A stretch of 64,000 nucleotides of DNA from positions 1-64,000 of the forward strand of contig CAKVHI010000001.1 in NCBI GenBank assembly GCA_934747965.1, in the 5' to 3' direction. Position numbers and translations under genes: made by a program. The DNA comes from an uncultured Clostridia bacterium (GTDB lineage Bacteria; Bacillota; Clostridia; Christensenellales; UBA1242). The notes beneath the pieces were generated by a model. It did no database searches and was not told the DNA's origin. It was given only the letters and a program-made list of their open reading frames with translations. Below are positions 6,671-15,749 of the stretch, piece after piece. The first letter of the stretch is position 1, and every line of letters starts with the position of its first letter.

Positions 6671-7369
6671 TTAAATACCATTACCTCTTAATTCTTCTTT
6701 AAGTTTGTGAGCACTTAAACATATAAAATTTTTACAAGTTGGCTTTTTGTCAAAAACATTATTGAAAAACCTATTCCAACTTTCTTTGTTATACTCATAA
6801 GCATTTTGTATTGCCGAACGCATATCTCTGTCTATGTTATTTTCACTATTTATATCATAATTACATTTAATTATTTGATAACATTCTTTTAAACACTTAT
6901 ATTGATGATTTTCTATCAGCAAATTAATACATTCAAATATGTAATCAAACCCTTTACTACTAGCATTAAAACCAAGATTTAATAAATACCTTTTAATCTT
7001 TCCTTCACAATTTATTAAATCAAAATTATTAACATCAAAATAAAATTCCTTTAAACTCAAAATAAAATTTTCAAGTTCAGACAATTTCACAACTGAAATT
7101 TGCGAATTATCACAAACAAAATAATCACTTATAACAATAAGTTTTATTTTATCATAAATTTCTCCTGTTAAAAGTTTTGTTAAATAACCAACTTCAGCAC
7201 CATTTCCATCCAAAAAAATAAATTTAGGATTTGTTTTTACAATTTTGTGAATTAGACTTGTAAAGTCATTTTCAAACAAAATAGCCAATTTCAAATTTTC
7301 ACAAATCCTGTTAACCTCCTTAGCATCAATAGGATTTATGCTATTTGAAAAATATATAGCTGAATTCAT
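6671..7369 (-). CDS. spo0A: Spo0A-like sporulation response regulator with degenerate receiver
   Basis: A 232-residue homologue of the master sporulation regulator. The C-terminal DNA-binding domain (about 120-232) matches Spo0A: 'KIKRYLLNLGFNASSKGFDYI', 'NNIDRDMRSAIQNAY' for the recognition region, and a closing 'CKNFICLSAHKLKEEL'. The N-terminal receiver keeps the putative phospho-acceptor D54 ('FIFLDGNG') and a Lys near 95, but the acidic pair that binds magnesium near residue 10 is replaced by 'FSNS' and the switch region is poorly conserved. The start is the ATG at 7369, preceded by AGAGGTG; the upstream in-frame extension has no ribosome site. Gene order recN-spoIVB-spo0A is the conserved Bacillota order and makes the identity firm despite divergence. 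Confidence 0.85.
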   Translation of the reverse strand: MNSAIYFSNSINPIDAKEVNRICENLKLAILFENDFTSLIHKIVKTNPKFIFLDGNGAEVGYLTKLLTGEIYDKIKLIVISDYFVCDNSQISVVKLSELENFILSLKEFYFDVNNFDLINCEGKIKRYLLNLGFNASSKGFDYIFECINLLIENHQYKCLKECYQIIKCNYDINSENNIDRDMRSAIQNAYEYNKESWNRFFNNVFDKKPTCKNFICLSAHKLKEELRGNGI

Positions 7370-7527
7370 TTCTATTTTCACCTCTTTTGTGTAATTGTTT
7401 TTAATTATACAATAAACAAAACTAAAAAGCAATCATTTTTTACAAAATTTAAAAATGTTTTTGTAAAAAAATATTTTTTTAAAAAACATTTTAGTTTTGT
7501 AATGCAAAACTAGCAAAAATAATAAAT

Positions 7528-7554
7528 AAAAAACACCGCAATGGTGTTTTTTGT
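7528..7554 (-). terminator. Intrinsic terminator after spoIVB
   Basis: AAAAACACC-gcaat-GGTGTTTTTT immediately 3' of spoIVB. It separates spoIVB from spo0A, which therefore needs its own promoter. That promoter should lie in the AT-rich 7433-7527 stretch. Confidence 0.85.
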
Positions 7555-7568
7555 ATTAAAAACATTTC

Positions 7569-8786
7569 TTATAACATCCAGTCAAGATAAAGACCAAAAC
7601 CTTTTGTTGGGTCATTTATAAAAACATGTGTAACTGCACCTATAATTTTTCCGTTTTGTATTATAGGACTTCCACTCATCCCTTGAACAATTCCACCTGT
7701 TTTTTCTAAAAGTTCTTTATCTGTTATTTTTATAACCATACTTTTTTCCTTTGATGTGTTTTGATAATTTGTTTTTATTATTTCAATATCATATTCTTTA
7801 ACATTGGTGCCACTTATGCAACTCAAAATTTTTGCTTTTCCGGGTCTTGCCGAAAAACGACCACCAATCTTATATACCCTTTGTTTTGCATTTTCAAGCA
7901 AAGATGAATTTTCGTTTATTGTTCCAAAAATTCCGGTGTTTTCATTTTTTTCAATTTCCCCCTGAACATTCTTCCCTTGCAAAAACAAACCTTTAAGTTC
8001 TCCGGCTTTGCCTTTTTTGCCCGGATTAACACCAATTATGTTGCAATTATACAAACTACCGCCATTTATGTCATACGCTTGTTTAGTTCTACCAATATTT
8101 ATTGAATGACCTAACGCACCAAACTTTCGATCTTTAGTTATATAAGTTAAAGTCCCAACTCCGCTTGCATCGTTTTTAACCCAAATGCCGAGTTTGTAAT
8201 CTTGAGTTTGAACATCTTTTGCAGGCAAAACATAGGTTTCATATTCTTTATTCTTTCTAATATAAGTTATTTTTACTTCCTTACCCTTGTTTTCATCTTC
8301 ATTAATAATTTCAACAATATCATCTATGCTGTAAATTATTCTATCATTAATTTTCAAAATTAAATCGCCAACACAAAGCGGACTATCTTTTAAAGTGTCA
8401 ACCAGACCATCTTTTGTGATAATGCTGTTACTGCCCATCAAAATCACACCTTTTGTGTTTAAATAAACTCCAACAGCATTTCCACCCGCATAAATTTCTT
8501 CATCTTTGGTGTTGACATAAAAACTTTTAACCGTAAGCAAATTTAAAAATTTAACATCAACTTTAATTAGTCCATTTTGATTGTCGTCTGCATTCAAAAA
8601 ATTTGAATAAGACAAACTATAAAAATTACCAAATGTTTTGTTCTTAATCGCAAAATTTATATCATCAAGACTTGCATAAGTCATAATGTCGCAATTTTTT
8701 TGAAAATTAACATTTATAAAAAATGAACAAATTAAAATTAATAATAAAACTATTGCAACAATTTTTTTATGCTTTAATATGCCCAT
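7569..8786 (-). CDS. spoIVB: SpoIVB-like serine peptidase (S55) with PDZ domain
   Basis: A 405-residue sporulation signalling protease. In Bacillus, SpoIVB is secreted from the forespore and cleaves SpoIVFA to trigger pro-sigma-K processing. The sequence shows an N-terminal membrane or signal helix (about 8-26), a PDZ domain at about 97-190 ('GVYLNTKGVILMG', 'LKDSPLCVGDLILKIND') and the S55 peptidase domain. The latter has H227 in 'FGALGHSI', S371 in 'GMSGSPIIQNGKIIGAVTHV' and the closing 'NDPTKGFGLYLDWML', the family's hallmark end. AAAGGAG precedes the ATG at 8786. It lies between recN and spo0A as in most spore formers. Active residues are intact even though the neighbouring Spo0A receiver is degenerate. 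Confidence 0.95.
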   Translation of the reverse strand: MGILKHKKIVAIVLLLILICSFFINVNFQKNCDIMTYASLDDINFAIKNKTFGNFYSLSYSNFLNADDNQNGLIKVDVKFLNLLTVKSFYVNTKDEEIYAGGNAVGVYLNTKGVILMGSNSIITKDGLVDTLKDSPLCVGDLILKINDRIIYSIDDIVEIINEDENKGKEVKITYIRKNKEYETYVLPAKDVQTQDYKLGIWVKNDASGVGTLTYITKDRKFGALGHSINIGRTKQAYDINGGSLYNCNIIGVNPGKKGKAGELKGLFLQGKNVQGEIEKNENTGIFGTINENSSLLENAKQRVYKIGGRFSARPGKAKILSCISGTNVKEYDIEIIKTNYQNTSKEKSMVIKITDKELLEKTGGIVQGMSGSPIIQNGKIIGAVTHVFINDPTKGFGLYLDWML

Positions 8787-8878
8787 TAAAAAACTCCTTT
8801 CAAGTATGAAAGTAGTTTAAATAGATTATAAAATATTATTCTAAGAATTTGTTTTTAACAATTTTTGGCTTAAAAATG

Positions 8879-10579
8879 TTATTTTTTGTTAAATTTTAAA
8901 GAATTTTTGTAATTATCGCAAAATTCTTTAACCTCTTTTGCATGCGAAATTGTGCTTTCTGTAACCCCGTTTACAGACAAAAATCTGCATAGTTCTGACA
9001 CCATTTCTTCGCCAACAAGTTCTTTTGGGATTGAGATAGTTTTTCCGTTTTCTTCAATTTTTTTAATTAAAATATTTTTGTCTGCCATAGCGCAAATTTG
9101 AAATTGATGTGAAACGCTAATAATTTGATGAAACCTTGATATTTTTGCAAGTTTTTTGCTTATTGCAACAGATGCCTCACCACTTATTCCTGTGTCTAGC
9201 TCATCAAAAATTATTGTTGAAATTTCATCAAATTTTGTTGTGATTGTTTTTATTGCAAGCACAAGTCTTGAAATTTCGCCACCAGAAGCAACAAGATTAA
9301 GCGGTTTAACACTTTCGCCTAAATTTGCTGAAAACAACATTTGCACGCTATCGGCACCAAGTTTTGTAAAGCAACTTTCAAAGTTTTGTTTGTCATAATC
9401 ATTAAATTCAAACTCAATTTGTGCATTTTGCATTGAAAGTTCAACAAGTTCGTTTTTTATTTCACTTTGAAGACACTTAGACTTTTGTATTCTTTTTTCG
9501 GTCAACTCTTTGCAAAGAGCATAGGCTTGGTTTAATTTTTCTTGCTTTTGCTTGTTTAAAGCATTAATTTCGGCTTCAAAGTTTTGAAGTTTTGCTAGCC
9601 TTTCTTTTGACATTTCCAAAAAGTTTTGTATATCTGGAAAAGTGATTCCATATTTTTTGTGAAGATTTTTATAGACTTCAAGCCTTGAATCTGTCTCTTC
9701 AAATTTTTCTTCACTAAAATCAATATCATAACTATTCAAAATTTCATCATAAATATCTTCAATATCAATTTCTGCACTATTTAATCTTTCAAGTAAATTT
9801 TGGCCTTTTCCGCTTAAATTTACAACATTTGAAAGTTCATAGTTAGACTTTCTGATTGCATTCAAAATTCCGTAAGTTCCTTCAAAACTTTCTTTAATAT
9901 TGTTCAAGTTACTAGCAATTTTTTCTGCATTTTTCATAAAAATTAATTCATTTTTCAGATTTTCTTCTTCATCTTCACTTATTTTTGCGTTTTCTATTTC
10001 AGATATTTGAAATGTTAGCAAATCTATTTCTCTGTTTCGAGATTCTTCATCAAAAGAAAGTTCATTTATTTTGCTATTAATTTGTTGCAACTGCGAATAA
10101 ACTTGTTCAAGTGATAAAAAATCAAATTCAACAAAATTATCAATTAGTTTTAACTGGTTAGTTTTATCCAAAATTTTGTTATTTTCGTTTTGAAGATGAA
10201 TATCAACAAGCAAAGCACCTAATTGCTTGATGTACATCAGCGGAACAGACTCTCCGTTAAGCTTAATCTCATTTTTTCCTTCCAAAGATACTTTTCTTGA
10301 AATTATTATGCAACTATCAAAAATCAAGTCATTTTCTTCAAAAAAACTTTCAATTTTTTTGCCCTCAACATTTTCAAACACGGCTTCGACTTTCAAAAAC
10401 TCTTCGCCATACTTTATCAAATTTTTGTCAGCCTTACCACCTAAAATCAAGCCAAGAGCATCCAAAAGAACGCTTTTCCCTGCCCCTGTTTCACCACTTA
10501 TTATGTTTAATTTTTCATCGAAATTTATAACGGCTTCAGTTGTTAAAGCAACATTTTTTATCTTTAAAGTTTTTAACAT
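8879..10579 (-). CDS. recN: DNA repair protein RecN
   Basis: A 566-residue SMC-like ATPase that acts early in double-strand break repair. Walker A GETGAGKS is at residues 29-36. Two long coiled-coil arms occupy about 150-360. The C-terminal lobe has the signature 'LVASGGEISRLVLAIK' and the Walker B 'TIIFDELDTGISGEAS'. The start is set at the ATG at 10579, because 'MLKTLKIKNVAL' aligns with the usual RecN N terminus; an upstream in-frame ATG is unsupported. No Shine-Dalgarno is present, but a strong promoter (TTGATT-17-TATAAT) ends 6 nt before this ATG, which predicts a leaderless message. It heads the recN, spoIVB, spo0A series on the minus strand. Confidence 0.95.
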   Translation of the reverse strand: MLKTLKIKNVALTTEAVINFDEKLNIISGETGAGKSVLLDALGLILGGKADKNLIKYGEEFLKVEAVFENVEGKKIESFFEENDLIFDSCIIISRKVSLEGKNEIKLNGESVPLMYIKQLGALLVDIHLQNENNKILDKTNQLKLIDNFVEFDFLSLEQVYSQLQQINSKINELSFDEESRNREIDLLTFQISEIENAKISEDEEENLKNELIFMKNAEKIASNLNNIKESFEGTYGILNAIRKSNYELSNVVNLSGKGQNLLERLNSAEIDIEDIYDEILNSYDIDFSEEKFEETDSRLEVYKNLHKKYGITFPDIQNFLEMSKERLAKLQNFEAEINALNKQKQEKLNQAYALCKELTEKRIQKSKCLQSEIKNELVELSMQNAQIEFEFNDYDKQNFESCFTKLGADSVQMLFSANLGESVKPLNLVASGGEISRLVLAIKTITTKFDEISTIIFDELDTGISGEASVAISKKLAKISRFHQIISVSHQFQICAMADKNILIKKIEENGKTISIPKELVGEEMVSELCRFLSVNGVTESTISHAKEVKEFCDNYKNSLKFNKK

Positions 10580-10585
10580 AACTTT

Positions 10586-10614
10586 ATTATATAAAAATTT
10601 AAAAAATAAATCAA
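10586..10614 (-). promoter_or_regulatory. Leaderless promoter of recN
   Basis: Minus strand TTGATT (10609-10614), 17-bp spacer, TATAAT (10586-10591), then 6 nt to the ATG. The expected start site coincides with the start codon. Confidence 0.8.
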
Positions 10615-10760
10615 CCATTCAAAAAATGTTATAAAAAAATTCAATAAAGAGAAGATTTTACGCATTTAAAAAACTTTTCAATAAATTTTTGACACTTTAT
10701 GTGTTTATCGCCTTTAAACTTATTTTGTTCACACTTTGCAAATCTTGTGCCATTTAAGCA

Positions 10761-10788
10761 AAAAATACGATGCGCACATCGTATTTTT
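10761..10788 (-). terminator. Intrinsic terminator of the dcw cluster
   Basis: AAAAATACGATG-cg-CACATCGTATTTTT, a long perfect stem just after ftsW; bidirectional in form. Confidence 0.85.
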
Positions 10789-10812
10789 CAAAAAGAATGT
10801 TTTTATATATTT

Positions 10813-11934
10813 TTAACAACTTTGTTTGTGAATATTAAGCAAAATTCCAATGGATGCCATAAAAACTACTAATGCTGTTGAGCCTGCACTGATAAATGGA
10901 AGTGGTACTCCTGTTGGCGGAATTGAAGCCGAAACAACTGCGATATTTATTAAAACTTGAATACCTATTATTGCAATAATCCCACTTGCAAGATAGCAAC
11001 CAAAACGATCCTTTGCCTGATAAGCAATTTTTATTCCTTGATATATTAATGTTGTAAATAAAAGAATAACAACTAAACAGCCAACAAAACCTGTTTCTTC
11101 GCCAATAATTGAAAAAATAAAATCACTTTCTGAAAATGGAAGAAACAAATACTTTTGTCTTGAATTAAATAATCCAACCCCAAAAAGTCCACCACCAGAC
11201 AGACTATACAAACTTTGAATAAGTTGATAGCCTTCGCCCTGTGGGTTAGCCCAAGGGTTTATAAATGCTATTAATCGTTGCATTCTGTAAGGTTCGATTA
11301 TAACAAGCATTACTCCTAGGCAAATAATTGGAATTGACAAAATTAAGAAATGTTTTATTCTTGCCCCACCTACAAACAGCATTATAAGCATAACAAGTCC
11401 AACACAAATGGTGATGCTCATGTTTGGTTCTAACATAATTAGCACACACATTACGCCACCTATAAGCAAAATAGGCAAAATACCTTTAAAAGTTGTGATT
11501 ATATCTTTATTTTTTGCTAAATACTGAGCGCAAAATATCACAAAGCAAAATTTTGCTATTTCACTTGGTTGGATTGTAAATCCCGGAAGCCTTATCCAAC
11601 GCCTAGCACCATAGTTTGAAACTCCTAGACCCGGAATAAAAACAACAGCCAGCAATATTAAACCCAAAATTAAAATCGGTAATTTATATTTTTGATAAAT
11701 TCTATAATCTATTTTACTTGTCAAAATCATTGCAAGCACTCCAATTAAAGCACCGATTATTTGTTTAGTTAAAAAATAATACTTGTTACCATAATTTAAT
11801 TGTGCTGAATAACTTGATGCACTATAAACAAATATAAATCCTATCAAAACAAGCAAAAATGTGCTTAGAATAAGCCAAATGTTTGTTTTTTTTGATTTAA
11901 TAAAAAGATTTTTGAAATTAATTTTCTTTTTCAC
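10813..11934 (-). CDS. ftsW: SEDS peptidoglycan polymerase FtsW/SpoVE
   Basis: A 373-residue polytopic membrane protein of the SEDS glycosyltransferase family, which polymerises lipid II together with a class B PBP at the division site. About ten transmembrane segments are visible. Conserved SEDS blocks include 'GARRWIRLPGFTIQPSEIAKFCFV', 'GEGYQLIQSLYSLSGGGLFGVG', 'LPFSESDFIFSIIGEETGFVG' and 'SIPPTGVPLPFISAGSTALV'. It is the last gene of the dcw cluster and its start overlaps the murD end by 17 nt. In Bacillus the gene at this place is spoVE; with only this SEDS gene in the cluster, it may serve vegetative division or sporulation or both. murG does not follow. Confidence 0.95.
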   Translation of the reverse strand: MKKKINFKNLFIKSKKTNIWLILSTFLLVLIGFIFVYSASSYSAQLNYGNKYYFLTKQIIGALIGVLAMILTSKIDYRIYQKYKLPILILGLILLAVVFIPGLGVSNYGARRWIRLPGFTIQPSEIAKFCFVIFCAQYLAKNKDIITTFKGILPILLIGGVMCVLIMLEPNMSITICVGLVMLIMLFVGGARIKHFLILSIPIICLGVMLVIIEPYRMQRLIAFINPWANPQGEGYQLIQSLYSLSGGGLFGVGLFNSRQKYLFLPFSESDFIFSIIGEETGFVGCLVVILLFTTLIYQGIKIAYQAKDRFGCYLASGIIAIIGIQVLINIAVVSASIPPTGVPLPFISAGSTALVVFMASIGILLNIHKQSC

Positions 11935-13261
11935 TTTTTAATTCCTTAACTAAATTTTTAAACACATCGCCCCGCTCTTCAAAGTTTTTAAACATATCAA
12001 AACTGGCTGTTGCAGGGCTTAAAAGAACAACATCCAAATTTTCTAATTTACTGAAAGTTAAACTTGCCTCTACCATAAGTGAAAAATTATCAAATAAGAC
12101 GATATTTTCAAAATTATTTTCATGCGAGCATAACAAAATTTTGTCTTTTACATCACCTATTGCAAAAATTTTTTTTACGCAACTAGGAAGTGGAAAAAGT
12201 TCTGAAAAATCACAATTTTTATCACTTCCACCCAAAACTAACAAAACATTATTATTCTCAAAGCATTTTAATGCAGTTAAAGTTGATTTTACAGTTGTTG
12301 ATTTGCTGTCGTTATAAAAACTTACTTTATCAATTTTCTCTACAAATTCTATTCTGTGAGTTAAACCGTAAAAAGTGCTAACTGCAGTTTTAATTTGATT
12401 ATTATTTATTCCAAAAAGCTTGCACGCTAAAACTGCACACAAAACATTTTGCAAATTATGTTCACCTTTAAGGCAAATGTCGTTTGTTGTTAAAATTTCT
12501 TCACAGTGTTTGCCATTTTTGAAATAAATTTTACTATCTTTTAAGAAAGTTCCAAAAACTTCATTATTTAAACTAAAATAAAAATTTTTTGATTTTGTTT
12601 TTATATCTCGAATTTTTTCTTCATCAAAATTTAATATTGCATAATCAGATTTTGATTGATTGTTAAATATTTTCTTTTTTGTTAAAAAATATTCTTTTAA
12701 AGAAAAATGCCTGTCTAAATGATTTTCACAAAAATTTAAAAAGCACGCAATTTTACTGTTATATTTTTGACAAGTTTCAAGTTGGAAACTTGAAACCTCA
12801 ACAATAAAGGTTTGTTTAGGATTATCGCAAACTTCGCCTGCAAAACTTTTGCCTATGTTCCCGACCAGACTGCATTTTTTAGAAGAATTTTTAAGAATGT
12901 GATAGATTAAACTTGCAGTCGTGCTTTTTCCATTACTTCCAGTTACAGAAATTATTTTGCCTTTGCAAAACATAAATCCAAGTTCAATTTCACTAATTAT
13001 TTTTTTATTTAACAAACTTGCCAATTTTAAGTTTTCACAATAAATGCTAACGCTTGGATTTAAAACAATTAAGTCAATGTTTTTTAGCAAATTTTCAGTT
13101 ATAGCATTAATTTTTGTGCAATTTGATGAAATATTCTCTAATTTTTGAACATCATCATCAAACACATAGACTTTTGCTTTCTTTTTTAAAAGTAATTTTA
13201 TTGCTCCAAATCCACTTTCTCCGAGACCATAAACCAAAACCTTTTTGTTTCTTATAATCAT
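11918..13261 (-). CDS. murD: UDP-N-acetylmuramoylalanine--D-glutamate ligase MurD
   Basis: A 447-residue cytoplasmic Mur ligase adding D-Glu to UDP-MurNAc-L-Ala. The N-terminal Rossmann-type domain starts 'KKVLVYGLGESGFGAIKLL'. The ATP-binding motif is 'VTGSNGKSTTASLIYH'. The central domain has 'VEVSSFQLE' and 'FLNFCENHLDRH', and the C-terminal domain 'YNDSKSTTVKSTLTAL' and 'LVLGGSDKNCDFSEL', the last two typical of MurD. The start follows mraY by 16 nt. It belongs to the minus-strand dcw operon. Confidence 0.95.
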   Translation of the reverse strand: MIIRNKKVLVYGLGESGFGAIKLLLKKKAKVYVFDDDVQKLENISSNCTKINAITENLLKNIDLIVLNPSVSIYCENLKLASLLNKKIISEIELGFMFCKGKIISVTGSNGKSTTASLIYHILKNSSKKCSLVGNIGKSFAGEVCDNPKQTFIVEVSSFQLETCQKYNSKIACFLNFCENHLDRHFSLKEYFLTKKKIFNNQSKSDYAILNFDEEKIRDIKTKSKNFYFSLNNEVFGTFLKDSKIYFKNGKHCEEILTTNDICLKGEHNLQNVLCAVLACKLFGINNNQIKTAVSTFYGLTHRIEFVEKIDKVSFYNDSKSTTVKSTLTALKCFENNNVLLVLGGSDKNCDFSELFPLPSCVKKIFAIGDVKDKILLCSHENNFENIVLFDNFSLMVEASLTFSKLENLDVVLLSPATASFDMFKNFEERGDVFKNLVKELKSEKEN

Positions 13262-13277
13262 AAACTTCCTTTTTTGG

Positions 13278-14285
13278 TTAGAAGCACAAAATTTGCAAAA
13301 CCTCGCAAAGTACCCCCACCATTATTGTTACAATTATATATATGGCAACAATTTTGGTTTCATGCATACCTTTCTTCTCAAGATGATGATGAAAAGGTGC
13401 CATTAAAAACAATCTTTTTTTAGTTAATTTGAATTTTAAAACTTGCAAAATTACGCTTACGCTTGAAACTACAAACATTATGCCTAAAATTGGAATTAAA
13501 AGTGTTTGTTTTGTAAAAATATTTAAACAAGCTATTAATCCTCCAAGTGCAAGCGAGCCTGTGTCGCCCATAAAAATTTTGGCAGGAAAACTATTAAACA
13601 ACAAATATGCAAGAAGCGAGCCGATAGATGAAGCCATAACAAAAAACAAATTTTGATATTCTTCAACGAACAACAAGTTTAAACCTGAGTTTTTTAAACT
13701 CAAAAAAATAGTGTAAAAAATTATCGCAAAACTTGCTATGTAACTCAAACTAACACCACCTGCTAGTCCATCTAATCCGTCAGTTAAGTTTACACTGTTA
13801 GTTACTGCTAAAAACACCAAAACAGTGAAAGGGATATAAAAAGCACCTAAATTAATTTCTTTATTAAAGAACGGAACAAAAATACTGCTTCCTACAAACT
13901 CGCTAAAGTATGCAAAGCAACTTATGATTATGCTGATAGATAATTGAAAAATGATTTTTTGATATGCTTTTAAGCCCAAATTTTGTTTATGCTTTATTTT
14001 TAAAAAATCATCCAAAAAACCTACTAAGCCAAAACTTAACAAAACGCCTAAAGAAACAACTGCAAGTTTAGCTTGTCCTTGAATGAAAATAAAAGATGTT
14101 ATTATAATTCCAAACAAAAAAATAATTCCACCCATAGTTGGCGTACCAACTTTTTTGTTGTGCATATCCACATATTCATAAAGCGGTTGGCTTGCCTTAA
14201 ATTTTTTTATCATTTTTATAACTAAAGGTGAAATTATCAAACAAATTATAAAACTTATTGTGATTGCTAAAAAAAATTTGTCCAT
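13278..14285 (-). CDS. mraY: Phospho-N-acetylmuramoyl-pentapeptide transferase MraY
   Basis: A 335-residue integral membrane enzyme making lipid I from UDP-MurNAc-pentapeptide and undecaprenyl phosphate. It has about ten transmembrane helices and the conserved blocks 'GTPTMGGIIFL', 'GFLDDFLKIKHKQNLGLKAYQK' with the DD motif, 'VNLTDGLDGLAGG', 'FMGDTGSLALGG' and 'MAPFHHHLEKKGMHETKIV' containing the HHH loop. Length is normal. It sits between murE and murD with intergenic gaps of 8 and 16 nt, so co-translation is likely. Confidence 0.97.
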   Translation of the reverse strand: MDKFFLAITISFIICLIISPLVIKMIKKFKASQPLYEYVDMHNKKVGTPTMGGIIFLFGIIITSFIFIQGQAKLAVVSLGVLLSFGLVGFLDDFLKIKHKQNLGLKAYQKIIFQLSISIIISCFAYFSEFVGSSIFVPFFNKEINLGAFYIPFTVLVFLAVTNSVNLTDGLDGLAGGVSLSYIASFAIIFYTIFLSLKNSGLNLLFVEEYQNLFFVMASSIGSLLAYLLFNSFPAKIFMGDTGSLALGGLIACLNIFTKQTLLIPILGIMFVVSSVSVILQVLKFKLTKKRLFLMAPFHHHLEKKGMHETKIVAIYIIVTIMVGVLCEVLQILCF

Positions 14286-14293
14286 ACTTTATT

Positions 14294-15748
14294 TTATTGT
14301 TTTTTTAACTTTTTTATGCATTTTAAAGCCACAGTGTAATCACTATATTTTATCTTTTTGTTATTAATATCTTGGTAATCTTCCGTTCCTTTTCCTATTA
14401 AGCACAAAACTTGATTTTCTTTTAAGTTTTTTATTGCAACTTTTATTGCTTGTTTTCTGCTTTCAACAACAATTCCTTTATCTTTTGTTCCTCGCTTAAT
14501 TTCTTCACAAATAATAAGTGGATTTTCAAACTTCGGATTATCTGTTGTGATATAAATTTTGTTACAAAACTTACTTGCAATTTGTCCCATTAATTCTCGT
14601 TTTGTCTCATCTCGGTTTCCAGGACAACCAAAAAGAGCAATAATTTTGCAATTTTTTTGCAATTTTCTTACACTTTCAAGCACAATTTTCAAACTCTCAG
14701 GCGTATGAGCATAATCAATAACAACAAAGCGGTTGTTTTTTAAGCAAAAAACATCAAATCTCCCTTTGTTTGGCTTTAAGTTTTGCAAAAGATTAGGCGA
14801 AATTTCTAGTCCTAATTCTTTACAAACACTTACAGCACACAAAATATTATAGACATTAAATAAGCATGGAACATTCACCTTTACTTTATCAGCGCAATCA
14901 TTAATTTTTAAATCGAATTGTGATTGTGAAAGTGATAATTCAATATTGTCCGCCTTGAAATCCGCATCACTATCTATTGCAAATGTTTTAAAGTTATTTT
15001 TCAATTTTTCACAAATTTCAATTCCGACCTTGTCATCTGCATTTATTATTGCTTTTTTTGTGTTATATTCATTAAAAAATGATAATTTTGTTTGTTTGTA
15101 ATTTTCCATTGTTTTAAAAAAATCTAAATGGTCTTGCGAAAAGTTAGTAAAACACACAATATCACAAACAAGATTAGCAACCTTTTTTAATTTTATTGCA
15201 TGAGCAGAGATTTCCATAACAACATAATCACATTTGCTTTTTCTTGCCAAATCAAAAAGACTGTAAAGCAAAATTGGGTCGGGAGTGGTTAAGGTTTCTT
15301 TTAATCTTTTTTTGTTTACAAAAACCCCACTTGTTCCAATAACGCAACACTTTTTTTTGTTAAGTTCAAGAATTTGCTTAATAAAGTAAGTTGTGCTTGT
15401 TTTTCCGTTTGTTCCAATAACTCCGATCAATTTAAAACTTTTTGTAGGATTACAGAAAAAGTTATCACACAATGTTCCCAAAACTTCTCGAGTGCTATTC
15501 ACAATAATATAAGGAAGACTTGTGTCAATTTCTTTTTCTGCCACAACAAATTTAATGCCTAAATCTTTAAAGTCAGATGAGATCTTATGGCTATCGAAAT
15601 TAAAGCCATTAATGCACACAAAAACACTGTTTTTTAGTTTGCTTTTTGTGTTGTCGCATATGTTTTTTACATCAATATCTAAAGTTTTTTCATTGAAATT
15701 TGCTCTTTTTAAAATGTTAATGTTTTTTATTAAATCTTTAATTTTCAT
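14294..15748 (-). CDS. murE: UDP-MurNAc-tripeptide synthetase MurE
   Basis: A 484-residue Mur ligase adding the third amino acid to UDP-MurNAc-L-Ala-D-Glu. 'GVIGTNGKTSTTYFI' is the ATP site, 'TTPDPILLY' and 'VVMEISAHAI' are MurE-type blocks, and 'FTNFSQDHLDFF' carries the metal-binding region. The C-terminal motif that decides the amino acid reads 'TDNPKFENP'. Meso-diaminopimelate enzymes usually have DNPR and lysine enzymes DNPA or similar, so the Lys here leaves the substrate open. It is in the dcw operon, 1 nt before the PBP gene end. Confidence 0.95.
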   Translation of the reverse strand: MKIKDLIKNINILKRANFNEKTLDIDVKNICDNTKSKLKNSVFVCINGFNFDSHKISSDFKDLGIKFVVAEKEIDTSLPYIIVNSTREVLGTLCDNFFCNPTKSFKLIGVIGTNGKTSTTYFIKQILELNKKKCCVIGTSGVFVNKKRLKETLTTPDPILLYSLFDLARKSKCDYVVMEISAHAIKLKKVANLVCDIVCFTNFSQDHLDFFKTMENYKQTKLSFFNEYNTKKAIINADDKVGIEICEKLKNNFKTFAIDSDADFKADNIELSLSQSQFDLKINDCADKVKVNVPCLFNVYNILCAVSVCKELGLEISPNLLQNLKPNKGRFDVFCLKNNRFVVIDYAHTPESLKIVLESVRKLQKNCKIIALFGCPGNRDETKRELMGQIASKFCNKIYITTDNPKFENPLIICEEIKRGTKDKGIVVESRKQAIKVAIKNLKENQVLCLIGKGTEDYQDINNKKIKYSDYTVALKCIKKLKKQ

Positions 15749-15749
15749 A

